This document shows, one piece after another, positions 7,335 to 13,610 of a stretch of DNA of 13,610 nt. Numbering within the stretch: position 1 is the first letter of the stretch; every line of letters begins with the position of its first letter. The notes beneath the pieces were generated by a model. It was not told the DNA's origin, searched no databases, and was given only the letters and a program-made list of their open reading frames with translations. The position numbers and the translations under genes were made by a program. This DNA is from JALYXS01 sp051003795 (GTDB taxonomy: Bacteria; Acidobacteriota; Terriglobia; Bryobacterales; Bryobacteraceae), in contig JBPCKZ010000235.1 of NCBI GenBank assembly GCA_051003795.1, forward strand, positions 1 through 13,610, in the 5' to 3' direction.

Positions 7335-8741
7335 ATGAAAAGCGTGAGGACCATCGGGCAAGTGATGCCATCGCGGCGCGAGCTGCTCAAGTTCGGCGGG
7401 CTGGGAGTGTTGGGCGCATCGATCGACGGTGTCTGGCCATTACAACTGCGCGCCAATCCCGCCGTGAAAACCAAGCCGCGAGGCAGCGCGCGAAACATCG
7501 TGTTCTTCGAGCTTGCGGGCGCGTTGAGCCACGTGGATTCGTTCGACTTCAAGGAGAACGTTTCGACGCAGAAGGATTTCGACGTTCGCAAGACGTCGAC
7601 CGGCGTTTACCTTCCGCACGCGCTTTTCCCGCGCATGGAGAACGTGCTGGATAAGTTCGCGCAGGTGCGTTCGCTGGTCAGCCACGAAGAGGTGCATTTG
7701 CGCGGCCAATATTATGTGCAGGCCGGCCGTCAAATGAATGTGGCGTTCGCGCCCGAGATCCCCTCGATTGGCTCGGTCGTCGCCTACGAACTGGAATCGC
7801 GCCGCCGCGAAACGGACACTTTTCCCACTTACGTGTCCTTCAATCTTTCGACGAATCAGATTGGAGCGCTCTCGACCGGTTATCTTCCGCCGCGTTTTTC
7901 AGTCTTCGATTTGAATCCCGATGAAGCCCTGAAGGGAATGGCGCTCGATCAAAAAGCGAGCGAGTTGCTGGAAGAGCGCTGGCGGCTGCTCTCGGGTTTG
8001 CGCGAGATCGAACGCGGCCGCATGGCAAGTTTTGGACGGACCACTAGCGGCTTCGAGGATTTCAGCGTTACGGCCAAGAAGCTTTTGACCGATCCCCGAT
8101 GGCCCGAGACGTTTCAGATCGCCGAAGACGATCGCAAGCGCTATGGCAACACGTCGGTGGGCCTTTCCGCCGTGCTCACGCGCAATCTGTTGAAGCAGGA
8201 TGGCGGCACCCACTACGTTCACATTTGCCACAACGGCTGGGATCACCATAAGAGCATTTGGGACCGGTCGGCGAAGACTAACCACTACATGCTGATCGGT
8301 GAGATGGACCCCGCACTTGCCAGCCTGGTCGAGGATCTGGGGACTACGCCGTCGAAAGCTACGCCCGGCAAGACGCTGCTCGACGAAACACTGGTGGTCT
8401 GCATGGCCGAGTTCGGGCGCACGCCGGGGCCGCTCAACTTCATGGCGGGCCGCGATCATCATAAACACTGCTTCCCGGCAATGTTCGCGGGCGCGGGCGT
8501 AAAGGGCGCAACGGTGCTTGGCGCGAGCGATTCGCAAGGCTTTAAGTGCGTCGATCCCGGCTGGTCGCATAAGGTGCAGCCGCGGATTGAGAATGTGGTG
8601 GCAACCATGTACTCGGCGCTCGGAATCGACTGGTCGAAGGAAGTTCACAACACGCCTTCGGGGCGGACCTACACGTATGTCGATCCGCTCGGCGCGAACG
8701 GCTACATTCCGACGGATGAGCTTTCCGGCATTTACGGCTAG
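7335..8741 (+). CDS. DUF1501 family protein with Tat signal
   Basis: 468 residues, full length for the family. The N-terminus carries a twin-arginine signal: SRRELLKF at 13-20, then the hydrophobic GGLGVLGAS stretch, so the folded protein is exported. DUF1501 features are LAGALSHVDSFD (about 60-71), the HNGWDHH region in the middle, AEFGRTP (358-364) and GRDHHKH (372-378), followed by FAGAGVKGATVLGASD. The family belongs to the alkaline phosphatase/sulfatase-like superfamily; the Asp and His residues are probable metal ligands, but no substrate is established. AGAGGA at 7324-7329 is a strong Shine-Dalgarno that overlaps the preceding TAG and decides the start. It forms an operon with the haem-motif DUF1549/DUF1553 gene. 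It converges with the next gene, leaving 12 bases between stops. Confidence 0.93.
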   Translation: MKSVRTIGQVMPSRRELLKFGGLGVLGASIDGVWPLQLRANPAVKTKPRGSARNIVFFELAGALSHVDSFDFKENVSTQKDFDVRKTSTGVYLPHALFPRMENVLDKFAQVRSLVSHEEVHLRGQYYVQAGRQMNVAFAPEIPSIGSVVAYELESRRRETDTFPTYVSFNLSTNQIGALSTGYLPPRFSVFDLNPDEALKGMALDQKASELLEERWRLLSGLREIERGRMASFGRTTSGFEDFSVTAKKLLTDPRWPETFQIAEDDRKRYGNTSVGLSAVLTRNLLKQDGGTHYVHICHNGWDHHKSIWDRSAKTNHYMLIGEMDPALASLVEDLGTTPSKATPGKTLLDETLVVCMAEFGRTPGPLNFMAGRDHHKHCFPAMFAGAGVKGATVLGASDSQGFKCVDPGWSHKVQPRIENVVATMYSALGIDWSKEVHNTPSGRTYTYVDPLGANGYIPTDELSGIYG

Positions 8742-8753
8742 CGCCGCCTCTAT

Positions 8754-9782
8754 TTAAGAGAACCGGCGGCCTTTGATGCCAACATCCACGCGGTAGAGCG
8801 CGTTAGTGGTCGCCACGACCATCGCTCTCGACGGTGTAAACGACAATCCCACAACTCCCGGTCCCGACACGAACAACTCGGACTCGCGATTCTGGCCGAT
8901 ACGCACAATCCCTTTCCGCCCGGCTACCGAAGCGGCGACGTAGAGGTTCCCCGCGCTGTCGAAATCCATTCCCTGCGGGCGGCCCAAGCCCCGGTAAAAG
9001 ATCTCCACGTCGCCTTCATGCGAAATCCGGTAGACCGAATCGAAGCTCGACGTCGTGGGACCCGTAACGTAGAGATACCGGTCGGGACCATAGGCCAGGT
9101 GGTAAGCCGAAATTGACGGCTCGAGAGTCGCGAACACGAAAATCTGCCGGCTCGGGTTGATTTTGAAGATTGTTCCACTGCGATCGCCGACGTAGAGATT
9201 GTTGTCCGCGTCAAAAGCCAACCCCGTCGCGACACCCATGCTCTCAACATAGACGGACATGTTGCCCGTCGGCGTCACCTGGTAAACAATCCCGTCGAAG
9301 CGGCTCGATACGTAGAGCATTCCCTCGGCGTCGAAAACCAGCCCGGTGGCGTTCATCATGTCGTTGATGAATGGCTTTACATTGTAGTTGAGATCGATTT
9401 TGAAGACCGCGACGGGCACCTTCTGCCCGCGCGAACCGCTGAAGGTGCTGTAAACGTTGCCGAAGCGATCGACCGCCGGATTCGCCACGGGATGCAAGCT
9501 GTCGGCGATTCCGATACCGATATCGCAAGTCCATGCCTGGCTCGATTGTTCGCCGCTTGCGACCACCAGGTCGCCGGCCGACGCGCCATCCGGCACGCGA
9601 GCGATCACGAAGGAATCCGAGCCGATGACAATCGGCGCCTGCACGTCGCCGATCAGCACTCTGGGCCGTTCCGTCCGGGCGAACCCTTTCCCGGAGATCT
9701 GAAATTCCCCTCCCGAGATCGCGGCTTCGGGTGTGACTTGCGCGATTTCCGGCCTGCCGTTCGAGCTTTTTCTTATGCCCAT
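8754..9782 (-). CDS. IPT/TIG domain plus NHL-type beta-propeller protein
   Basis: 342 residues from the ATG at 9782. Residues about 10-85 form an immunoglobulin-like IPT/TIG domain (ITPEAA-type start as AQVTPEAAISGGEFQISGKGF, then RVLIGDVQAPI and SFVIARVPDGASAGDLVV). Residues about 100-340 are repeated blades with the A-x-D-x-x-N-L-Y pattern (FDADNNLYVGD, FDSAGNLYVAAS) typical of NHL/SMP-30-like propellers. No signal peptide is visible, unusual for an IPT/TIG protein. The start lies 4 bases after the pgpA stop; a TTG at 9824 would add 14 residues and overlap pgpA. No Shine-Dalgarno precedes either start, so translation may depend on coupling to pgpA. The role is unknown; ligand or protein binding is inferred from the folds. 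Confidence 0.82.
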   Translation of the reverse strand: MGIRKSSNGRPEIAQVTPEAAISGGEFQISGKGFARTERPRVLIGDVQAPIVIGSDSFVIARVPDGASAGDLVVASGEQSSQAWTCDIGIGIADSLHPVANPAVDRFGNVYSTFSGSRGQKVPVAVFKIDLNYNVKPFINDMMNATGLVFDAEGMLYVSSRFDGIVYQVTPTGNMSVYVESMGVATGLAFDADNNLYVGDRSGTIFKINPSRQIFVFATLEPSISAYHLAYGPDRYLYVTGPTTSSFDSVYRISHEGDVEIFYRGLGRPQGMDFDSAGNLYVAASVAGRKGIVRIGQNRESELFVSGPGVVGLSFTPSRAMVVATTNALYRVDVGIKGRRFS

Positions 9783-9786
9783 ATCG

Positions 9787-10269
9787 TTAATAAAAATTGA
9801 ACCATCCCATCGAAAATAAGACAACTGCGCCGTAAATTCCGGCCATGGCGTCGTCCGCCACGATTCCCGTTCCGCCCGGAAGCCGTTCCAATTGCCGCAC
9901 GGGCGCCGGTTTCCAGATATCGAAAAGCCGGAACAGCACGAAGCCCGCCGTCCACGAACGCCAGTTCAGATGTGTCGCGCCAGCCAGCGTGATCCACTGT
10001 CCGATCACTTCGTCGACCACGACGAGGCCAGGGTCTTTCCGGCCCACGGAGCGGGCGGTTGCGCCCGCGGCCCAGATCGCGACCGGTAGGAATATCAGTG
10101 CCAGCCAACCGAAATACAGCGGATGCCAACCGAGGCGCGGGGTGAGCGAAGCGGCGAGCACATACGCGATGAGGACGGCTGCGGCGGAACCGGCGGTCCC
10201 CGGGGCGAACGGAACAAGGCCGCAGCCGAACCAAGTCGCGATAACGCGCGCAACCCTACTGCCGTTCAT
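9787..10269 (-). CDS. pgpA: Phosphatidylglycerophosphatase A
   Basis: 160 residues, the normal length. The enzyme removes the phosphate of phosphatidylglycerophosphate to give phosphatidylglycerol at the inner membrane. PgpA motifs are present in order: PFAPGTAGS (20-28), DPGLVVVDEVIGQW (79-92, with Asp86 and Glu87), FRLFDIWKPAP (113-123, Asp117 and Lys120) and GGTGIVADDAMAGIY (132-146, Asp139 and Asp140). These acidic residues bind the metal in characterised homologues. Hydrophobic segments lie at about 25-42, 50-70 and 86-115. The ATG at 10269 lies inside yacG, with a 14-base overlap. An AGAG element 4 bases upstream may serve as a ribosome site. It is the fifth gene of the minus-strand operon. 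Confidence 0.95.
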   Translation of the reverse strand: MNGSRVARVIATWFGCGLVPFAPGTAGSAAAVLIAYVLAASLTPRLGWHPLYFGWLALIFLPVAIWAAGATARSVGRKDPGLVVVDEVIGQWITLAGATHLNWRSWTAGFVLFRLFDIWKPAPVRQLERLPGGTGIVADDAMAGIYGAVVLFSMGWFNFY

Positions 10270-10423
10270 CCGTCTCTTCGGCGTCGCGTATGTAAGCCGG
10301 AGTCGAGATCACGTATTTCTCCGTGGCCCAGTTCCCGAGGTCGATCGTCCGGCAACGCTCGCTGCAAAAAGGGAAAGCCTCATCTCCGCGCTTGACTGGT
10401 TTTTTACAAATCGGACACTTCAT
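10256..10423 (-). CDS. yacG: DNA gyrase inhibitor YacG (zinc ribbon protein)
   Basis: A 55-residue protein. It starts MKCPICKKPV and holds a four-cysteine zinc site CPIC (Cys3, Cys6) with CSERC (Cys20, Cys24), followed by the family's IDLGNWATEKYVI stretch and an acidic tail. In E. coli YacG binds GyrB and blocks DNA binding by gyrase. Its ATG overlaps the rimO stop (ATGA, 10420-10423) and its end overlaps the pgpA start by 14 bases, so all three are probably translationally coupled. No strong Shine-Dalgarno is visible upstream. Gene identity is clear from the cysteine spacing and the DLGNW motif; the gyrase role here is inferred from the family. Confidence 0.93.
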   Translation of the reverse strand: MKCPICKKPVKRGDEAFPFCSERCRTIDLGNWATEKYVISTPAYIRDAEETDERQ

Positions 10424-11847
10424 CGAGCTGGAATCCGATTTGGAATCACGAACGCGGGCGCGGCTTGAATGTTGATCAAGCCCAGCGGCGCGACCGGCAT
10501 AAAAATATTGTCTTCGTGGGGTGCCAAGAGCGTTCCGACCACATCGTAATCGTGCGCTTCGGTGATGCGCAGGCGGCGGATTTGGCCTGCCTTCGGCTCG
10601 GCGCCTTCAAAATCGTTGATGAGCGTGAGACCATCGATCTCGGGGGCCTGGCTCGGCATGCGCGCTTCCCAAAGCAGATCGGTTTCGCGCGAAACGCCTT
10701 CGACTAAAACGGGCGTCTCCGCGCCAACCAGAGTGCGATTGCGCGCTTTCGCGATCTTGCGCTGAATGGCCATCAGGGTGCGCTTGCGGTCGTGGATCGT
10801 GCGGCCATCGACTTTGCCGTCGAGAGTATAGCTCCCGCTCAAATCCTCATCGGAGTAGGAAAACACGCCAAGCCGGTCGAACCGCGCCGCTTTCACGAAA
10901 TCGCATAACGTTTCGAAATCTTCAGCGGTTTCGCCGGGAAAACCCACGATGAAACTGGTGCGAATCGCGACGCCCGGAATCGAGCGGCGAATGCGCTCCA
11001 GCAGTTTCAAGAAAATATCGCCCGAAGCTCCGCGCTTCATGCGCTTCAACACCGGCGCGCTGGCATGCTGCAAGGGCATGTCGATATATTTCACCAACGC
11101 CGGATATTGCGCGATCGTGTCGAGCAGCTTTTGATTGACGCGGTTCGGATAGGCATAGAGAAAGCGGATCCATTTTTCTTGCGGAGTCTCGATCCGAGCC
11201 AAGCGCGCGAGCAGCGCCGCCAAGCCGTCTTTCAGCCCGAAATCCTCGCCGAAACAGGTTGTATCTTGACCGATCAGATCGATCTCGCGGACGCCTTGCG
11301 CGAACAGGCGCGTGGCTTCCGATATCACCGATTCAAAGCGCCGGCTGCGGAATTTTCCGCGGTACCGCGGGATCACGCAAAACGTGCAAGGATGATCGCA
11401 GCCTTCCGCAATTTTCAGGTACGCGAAGTGCTTGGGCGTGGCGAGCACGCGCGGCGTGAGATCGTGATACAGATACGGCTCAATCGGGTTGGCGGAAGGC
11501 GAAAGCCCCTCGCAGGCCGCGACAATGCGGTCGATTTCATTCGTCCCGATGACCGCGTCCACTTCGGGCAAATCTTTCTGAATATCGCCGCGAAACCGCT
11601 CGACCAAACACCCCGCCACGATCAATTTTTGCGCCTTGCCGGTCTTTTTGTATTCCGCCATTTCGAGAATCGTATCGACCGATTCCTTTTTGGCTGGATC
11701 GATGAAGCTGCAGGTGTTTACCACGATAACGTCCGCATCGCCCGGTTGCGGCGTAAGCTCGTGCCCATGCGCGACGAGTTGCCCCATCATGACTTCGCTA
11801 TCGACCAGGTTTTTGGGACAGCCGAGACTTACAAAACCGACTTTCAA
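10420..11847 (-). CDS. rimO: Ribosomal protein S12 methylthiotransferase RimO
   Basis: 475 residues. This radical-SAM enzyme adds a methylthio group to the conserved Asp of ribosomal protein S12. The N-terminal UPF0004 domain begins KVGFVSLGCPKNLVDSE and supplies cluster ligands Cys10, Cys46 and Cys80. The radical-SAM motif is CDHPCTFC (Cys150, Cys154, Cys157), followed by IPRYRGKFRSR. A TRAM domain occupies about 377-443. SLGCPKNLVDSE separates RimO from the related tRNA enzyme MiaB. The start codon is TTG (11847), needed to include the SLGC motif; a weak GGAAAA lies upstream. The protein is longer than the usual roughly 440 residues because of a tail (about 444-475) rich in Pro and Ala. It lies 30 bases after the P-loop gene, and its stop overlaps yacG. 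Confidence 0.95.
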   Translation of the reverse strand: MKVGFVSLGCPKNLVDSEVMMGQLVAHGHELTPQPGDADVIVVNTCSFIDPAKKESVDTILEMAEYKKTGKAQKLIVAGCLVERFRGDIQKDLPEVDAVIGTNEIDRIVAACEGLSPSANPIEPYLYHDLTPRVLATPKHFAYLKIAEGCDHPCTFCVIPRYRGKFRSRRFESVISEATRLFAQGVREIDLIGQDTTCFGEDFGLKDGLAALLARLARIETPQEKWIRFLYAYPNRVNQKLLDTIAQYPALVKYIDMPLQHASAPVLKRMKRGASGDIFLKLLERIRRSIPGVAIRTSFIVGFPGETAEDFETLCDFVKAARFDRLGVFSYSDEDLSGSYTLDGKVDGRTIHDRKRTLMAIQRKIAKARNRTLVGAETPVLVEGVSRETDLLWEARMPSQAPEIDGLTLINDFEGAEPKAGQIRRLRITEAHDYDVVGTLLAPHEDNIFMPVAPLGLINIQAAPAFVIPNRIPAR

Positions 11848-11877
11848 GGGAATTTTCCGCTACTTCGGCGTGAACTA

Positions 11878-12483
11878 TCAGATTAACACGCCAGCGCGGA
11901 CAAAATCGGCCAATTCGGGACTCGCATAGGTGGGCGCGGCGACCATGATTTGCGGCTTATGCCGCCAGAGCCGGTCGGAGACCGAGCGCCATTTCGGGCG
12001 GTCCGGCCCGCGATCGATCACCACCAATGCGTCGGCGCGATCCAAATACAACAGGCTGGTCGGCTTGAAATCTTCGACCGCGAAATCGAGCACCGGAAGA
12101 TAGAGATCGGGCTTGACGAACTGGAGAATGCTGTTCGATTCGACAATCGTATTTGCCGCTTCGCTCGAAATGCGCCGGAACGCCGGAAGTGCGTTGCCCA
12201 ACTGCCCGGCGGCAGTTCGAAGCCAATACGATCGCGCGGCCCCCGCGGCCAGGTAACGGCTGCTATCGGTTCCGCTTGCCGGGTTCCGCTCATTTTGAAG
12301 CGCATACGGATGATCGTACTCCACGGCGCATCCGCACGCCTCGCCTTCAGTGGAACAGATTCCGTGGCCGTACTGCGTGATCTTGATGGCCGTCCACCGG
12401 AATTCCGGCAGCATTCGAACGATGCCCGCCATCACCGACGTTTTTCCGATATTGCGCGAATGCCCTCCGACCACCACAATCAC
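11878..12483 (-). CDS. MobB-like P-loop NTPase of unknown function
   Basis: 201 residues from a GTG that overlaps the lpxD stop (GTGA). The N-terminus IVVVGGHSRNIGKTS (2-16) is a P-loop of the extended SIMIBI kind, with Lys14 and Thr15. A lysine-bearing strand AIKITQYGHG (32-41) and GTDSSRYLAAGA (71-82) resemble the IKHTHH and KDSYELRKAGA parts of MobB, the GTP-binding partner in molybdopterin-guanine dinucleotide synthesis. Between them lie His40, Cys43, Cys50, Cys52 and His58, a possible metal or Fe-S site. VESNS (114-118) sits where Walker-B-type residues would be expected. No molybdenum-cofactor gene is nearby, so a MobB role is doubtful. The context is lpxD upstream and rimO downstream. 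A longer reading frame (to 12609) exists but lies inside lpxD. Confidence 0.8.
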   Translation of the reverse strand: MIVVVGGHSRNIGKTSVMAGIVRMLPEFRWTAIKITQYGHGICSTEGEACGCAVEYDHPYALQNERNPASGTDSSRYLAAGAARSYWLRTAAGQLGNALPAFRRISSEAANTIVESNSILQFVKPDLYLPVLDFAVEDFKPTSLLYLDRADALVVIDRGPDRPKWRSVSDRLWRHKPQIMVAAPTYASPELADFVRAGVLI

Positions 12484-13505
12484 CGGCGTTCCTCCAATTC
12501 GGCGAGGCGCTCGCGCAGTAGTTTCAATTCGGCCCGCATTTCCGGCAGTTTGGATAAATTCGCGAGTTGCTCGAGATACCGGCGCAGTGGACGGGCCGGC
12601 GTTCCCCACACTGGCTCCCCAGCGCGGACAATCTTCGACGTCAGAATGCCGCAGCCGGAGCCAAGAACCGCGCCCGATTCAATCCGCGCCTTATCGCCGA
12701 TGCCAACCTGGCCGCCGATCACCGCGTAATCTTCCACCACCACTCCCCCCGACAGCCCGGTCTGCGCGGCGATCACAACATGGCGTCCGATCCGGCAGTT
12801 GTGGGCGATGTGCACCATGTTGTCGATCTTGGTTCCCTCGCCGATGCGCGTGACGCCGAGCGCCGCGCGATCGATGCAGGAATTCGCGCCGATCTCGACG
12901 TTGTCTTCGATTTCCACCCGGCCAATTTGCGGAAACTTTTCGTAGCGGCCATTCTCGAGGACAAAGCCGAAGCCGTCGGCGCCGATCACGCAGCCGGAGT
13001 GCAGAATCGCGCCGCGGCCGATACGAACCTTCTCGTAGACAGTCACATTGGCGTGTAGCACGCAGGCATCGCCGATTTCGACATCGCGGCCGATGCTGCA
13101 CGAGGCTCCCAGCGCAGCCTTCCCGATTCGCGCGCCCTCCCCAACGGAAACGTGTGGACCGATCGCCGCTTCGGGATCGATCCTGGCGGACGATGCGATC
13201 GCGGCGGTTTCGTGAATGCCGGGCTTGCGGGGCGGGGCTGGAAAGAGCAATGCCGTCGCCCGCGCGAACAAGTTGCGCGGCGCGGCGTGGCGGATAATGG
13301 ATTGCGTTTCCGTCTTTAGATACTCGGGCGGCGCGATCAGGCATCCCGCCGAGGAACTCCGGCCCGCGGCAAAGGCCTTCTTCCCGCTAACGAATGAGAG
13401 ATCGGTGGCCGCAGCGGTTTCGAGGGATGCCGCGCCGGTTAACCGCGTTTTGCCATCGCCGTCATAGGTCGTGCCGAGCCGCCCGGCCAATTCGCCCACC
13501 GTCAC
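12480..13505 (-). CDS. lpxD: UDP-3-O-acylglucosamine N-acyltransferase LpxD
   Basis: 341 residues from the GTG at 13505, the same length as E. coli LpxD. It transfers a 3-hydroxyacyl chain to UDP-3-O-acylglucosamine, the third step of lipid A synthesis, in the cytoplasm. An N-terminal uridine-binding domain (ELAGRLG, then LSFVSGKKAF) is followed by a left-handed beta-helix of hexapeptide repeats from about residue 95 to 295. GADGFGF (175-181) and HIAHNCRIG (232-240) are LpxD marks; His235 matches the catalytic His239 of E. coli. The C-terminus is a charged helix ending LAELEERR. The start is uncertain: GTG at 13499 has GGGA 8 bases upstream, and a TTG at 13586 would add 27 residues with no family resemblance. 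Its stop overlaps the P-loop gene. Confidence 0.93.
   Translation of the reverse strand: MTVGELAGRLGTTYDGDGKTRLTGAASLETAAATDLSFVSGKKAFAAGRSSSAGCLIAPPEYLKTETQSIIRHAAPRNLFARATALLFPAPPRKPGIHETAAIASSARIDPEAAIGPHVSVGEGARIGKAALGASCSIGRDVEIGDACVLHANVTVYEKVRIGRGAILHSGCVIGADGFGFVLENGRYEKFPQIGRVEIEDNVEIGANSCIDRAALGVTRIGEGTKIDNMVHIAHNCRIGRHVVIAAQTGLSGGVVVEDYAVIGGQVGIGDKARIESGAVLGSGCGILTSKIVRAGEPVWGTPARPLRRYLEQLANLSKLPEMRAELKLLRERLAELEERR
12490..12495 (-). promoter_or_regulatory. Shine-Dalgarno GGAGGA deciding the GTG start of the P-loop gene
   Basis: GGAGGA on the minus strand lies within the last codons of lpxD, 6 bases upstream of the GTG at 12483. It fixes that GTG as the start and argues for re-initiation or coupled translation at the 4-base GTGA overlap. 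It is the strongest ribosome site in the minus-strand operon. Confidence 0.8.
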
Positions 13506-13511
13506 GATCCC

Positions 13512-13517
13512 ATTATG
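13512..13517 (-). promoter_or_regulatory. Possible -10 element of lpxD
   Basis: CATAAT on the minus strand (five of six matches to TATAAT) ends 6 bases before the GTG at 13505. If used it would give a nearly leaderless lpxD message. No -35 box is seen at normal spacing. It overlaps the end of a possible upstream reading frame (stop at 13513), so operon read-through is a competing explanation. Confidence 0.25.
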
Positions 13518-13610
13518 GTATCTTGTGGCGCGGGCGCTCGTGCCTGCCGTGTCCACACTCGTGTGGACACTTCTTCGGAGCTGCAAAAACCTGTGTCCAC
13601 ATGAGTGTCC
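13513..13610 (-). CDS. Possible C-terminal end of an upstream gene, Cys/His-rich
   Basis: A minus-strand frame is open at the window edge and stops with TAA at 13513, 7 bases before the lpxD GTG, a spacing normal for an operon neighbour. The visible end reads MWTQVFAAPKKCPHECGH followed by a basic tail ending RHKIP. CPHECGH with a later His resembles a metal-binding cluster, but it is encoded by a palindrome, so it may be chance. An ATG at 13602 could also start a 29-residue peptide. I do not recognise the family; only the sequence beyond the edge can tell whether it is a real gene. Confidence 0.25.
   Translation of the reverse strand, partial: TLMWTQVFAAPKKCPHECGHGRHERPRHKIP
13549..13570. 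repeat. 22-bp palindrome with a nearby third half-site
   Basis: GTGTCCACAC-TC-GTGTGGACAC is a perfect 10-base inverted repeat with a 2-base centre. The half-site GTGTCCAC recurs at 13593-13600 and GTGTCC again at 13605-13610, where the window ends. As RNA it could form a 9-bp stem with a 4-base loop; as DNA it could be a dimeric regulator site 44 bases upstream of the lpxD start. It also encodes CPHECGH in one frame. Confidence 0.7.

Noticed and set aside
7899..8648. Minus-strand open frame of 249 codons
   Set aside because: Antisense to the DUF1501 gene with unstructured, His/Arg-rich translation; shadow.
8743..8771. Possible hairpin terminator between the convergent genes (GCCGCC ... GGCGGC)
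   Set aside because: The stem is only 6 bp with a 17-base loop and no T-run, and the right arm lies in coding sequence; too weak to call.
11065..11886. Plus-strand open frame of 273 codons
   Set aside because: Antisense to rimO, which is unambiguous; no motif in the translation.
12484..12609. N-terminal extension of the P-loop protein to 12609
   Set aside because: It lies inside lpxD in another frame, and the GGAGGA site at 12490-12495 points to the GTG at 12483.
11950..12729. Plus-strand open frame of 259 codons
   Set aside because: Antisense to the P-loop gene and the end of lpxD; Arg/Pro-rich shadow.
13506..13586. TTG start of lpxD at 13586
   Set aside because: The added 27 residues do not resemble LpxD N-termini and overlap the palindrome; the GTG at 13505 gives the family length.

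Overview
The window is gene-dense bacterial DNA, GC-rich by eye, and every stretch between genes is shorter than about 110 bases. The gene content (lpxD, so a Gram-negative lipid A maker; paired DUF1549/DUF1553 and DUF1501 genes; bacterial lipase-maturation-factor-like protein; several NHL-type beta-propellers; secreted carbohydrate esterases) best fits an Acidobacteriota chromosome of the Solibacter/Bryobacter kind. Planctomycetota and Verrucomicrobiota share some of these families, so the assignment is inference. I see no tRNA, rRNA, insertion sequence, CRISPR array or phage gene.

Left part (1-5344), accessory and secretory. A DUF1501 gene cut by the window edge is followed after 4 bases by a multi-pass lipase-maturation-factor-like protein. 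Convergent to it is a secreted SGNH esterase resembling rhamnogalacturonan acetylesterase (CE12). A secreted alpha/beta-hydrolase is divergent from that esterase across only 12 bases, each gene having a -10-like hexamer exactly 7 bases before its ATG. A secreted six-bladed beta-propeller of the peptidyl-hydroxyglycine amidating-lyase type follows. Together these suggest extracellular polymer deacetylation or breakdown.

Middle part (5451-8741). A two-gene operon encodes an exported DUF1549/DUF1553 protein with one CXXCH haem-c motif and a Tat-exported DUF1501 protein. This pair is common in the named phyla but has no established reaction.

Right part (8754-13610, all on the minus strand). This is a tightly packed housekeeping operon in transcription order: lpxD (lipid A acylation), an unnamed MobB-like P-loop protein, rimO (S12 methylthiolation), yacG (zinc-ribbon gyrase inhibitor, 55 residues), pgpA (phosphatidylglycerophosphatase) and an IPT/TIG plus NHL propeller protein. 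Neighbours overlap by 4 bases (lpxD/P-loop, rimO/yacG) or 14 bases (yacG/pgpA), implying translational coupling. Several genes use non-ATG starts (GTG, TTG).

Nothing here is clearly a new defence or mobile system. The most open questions are the P-loop protein with a Cys/His cluster between lpxD and rimO, the interlocked divergent promoter of the two esterases, and the short Cys/His-rich reading frame with a 22-base palindrome just upstream of lpxD.
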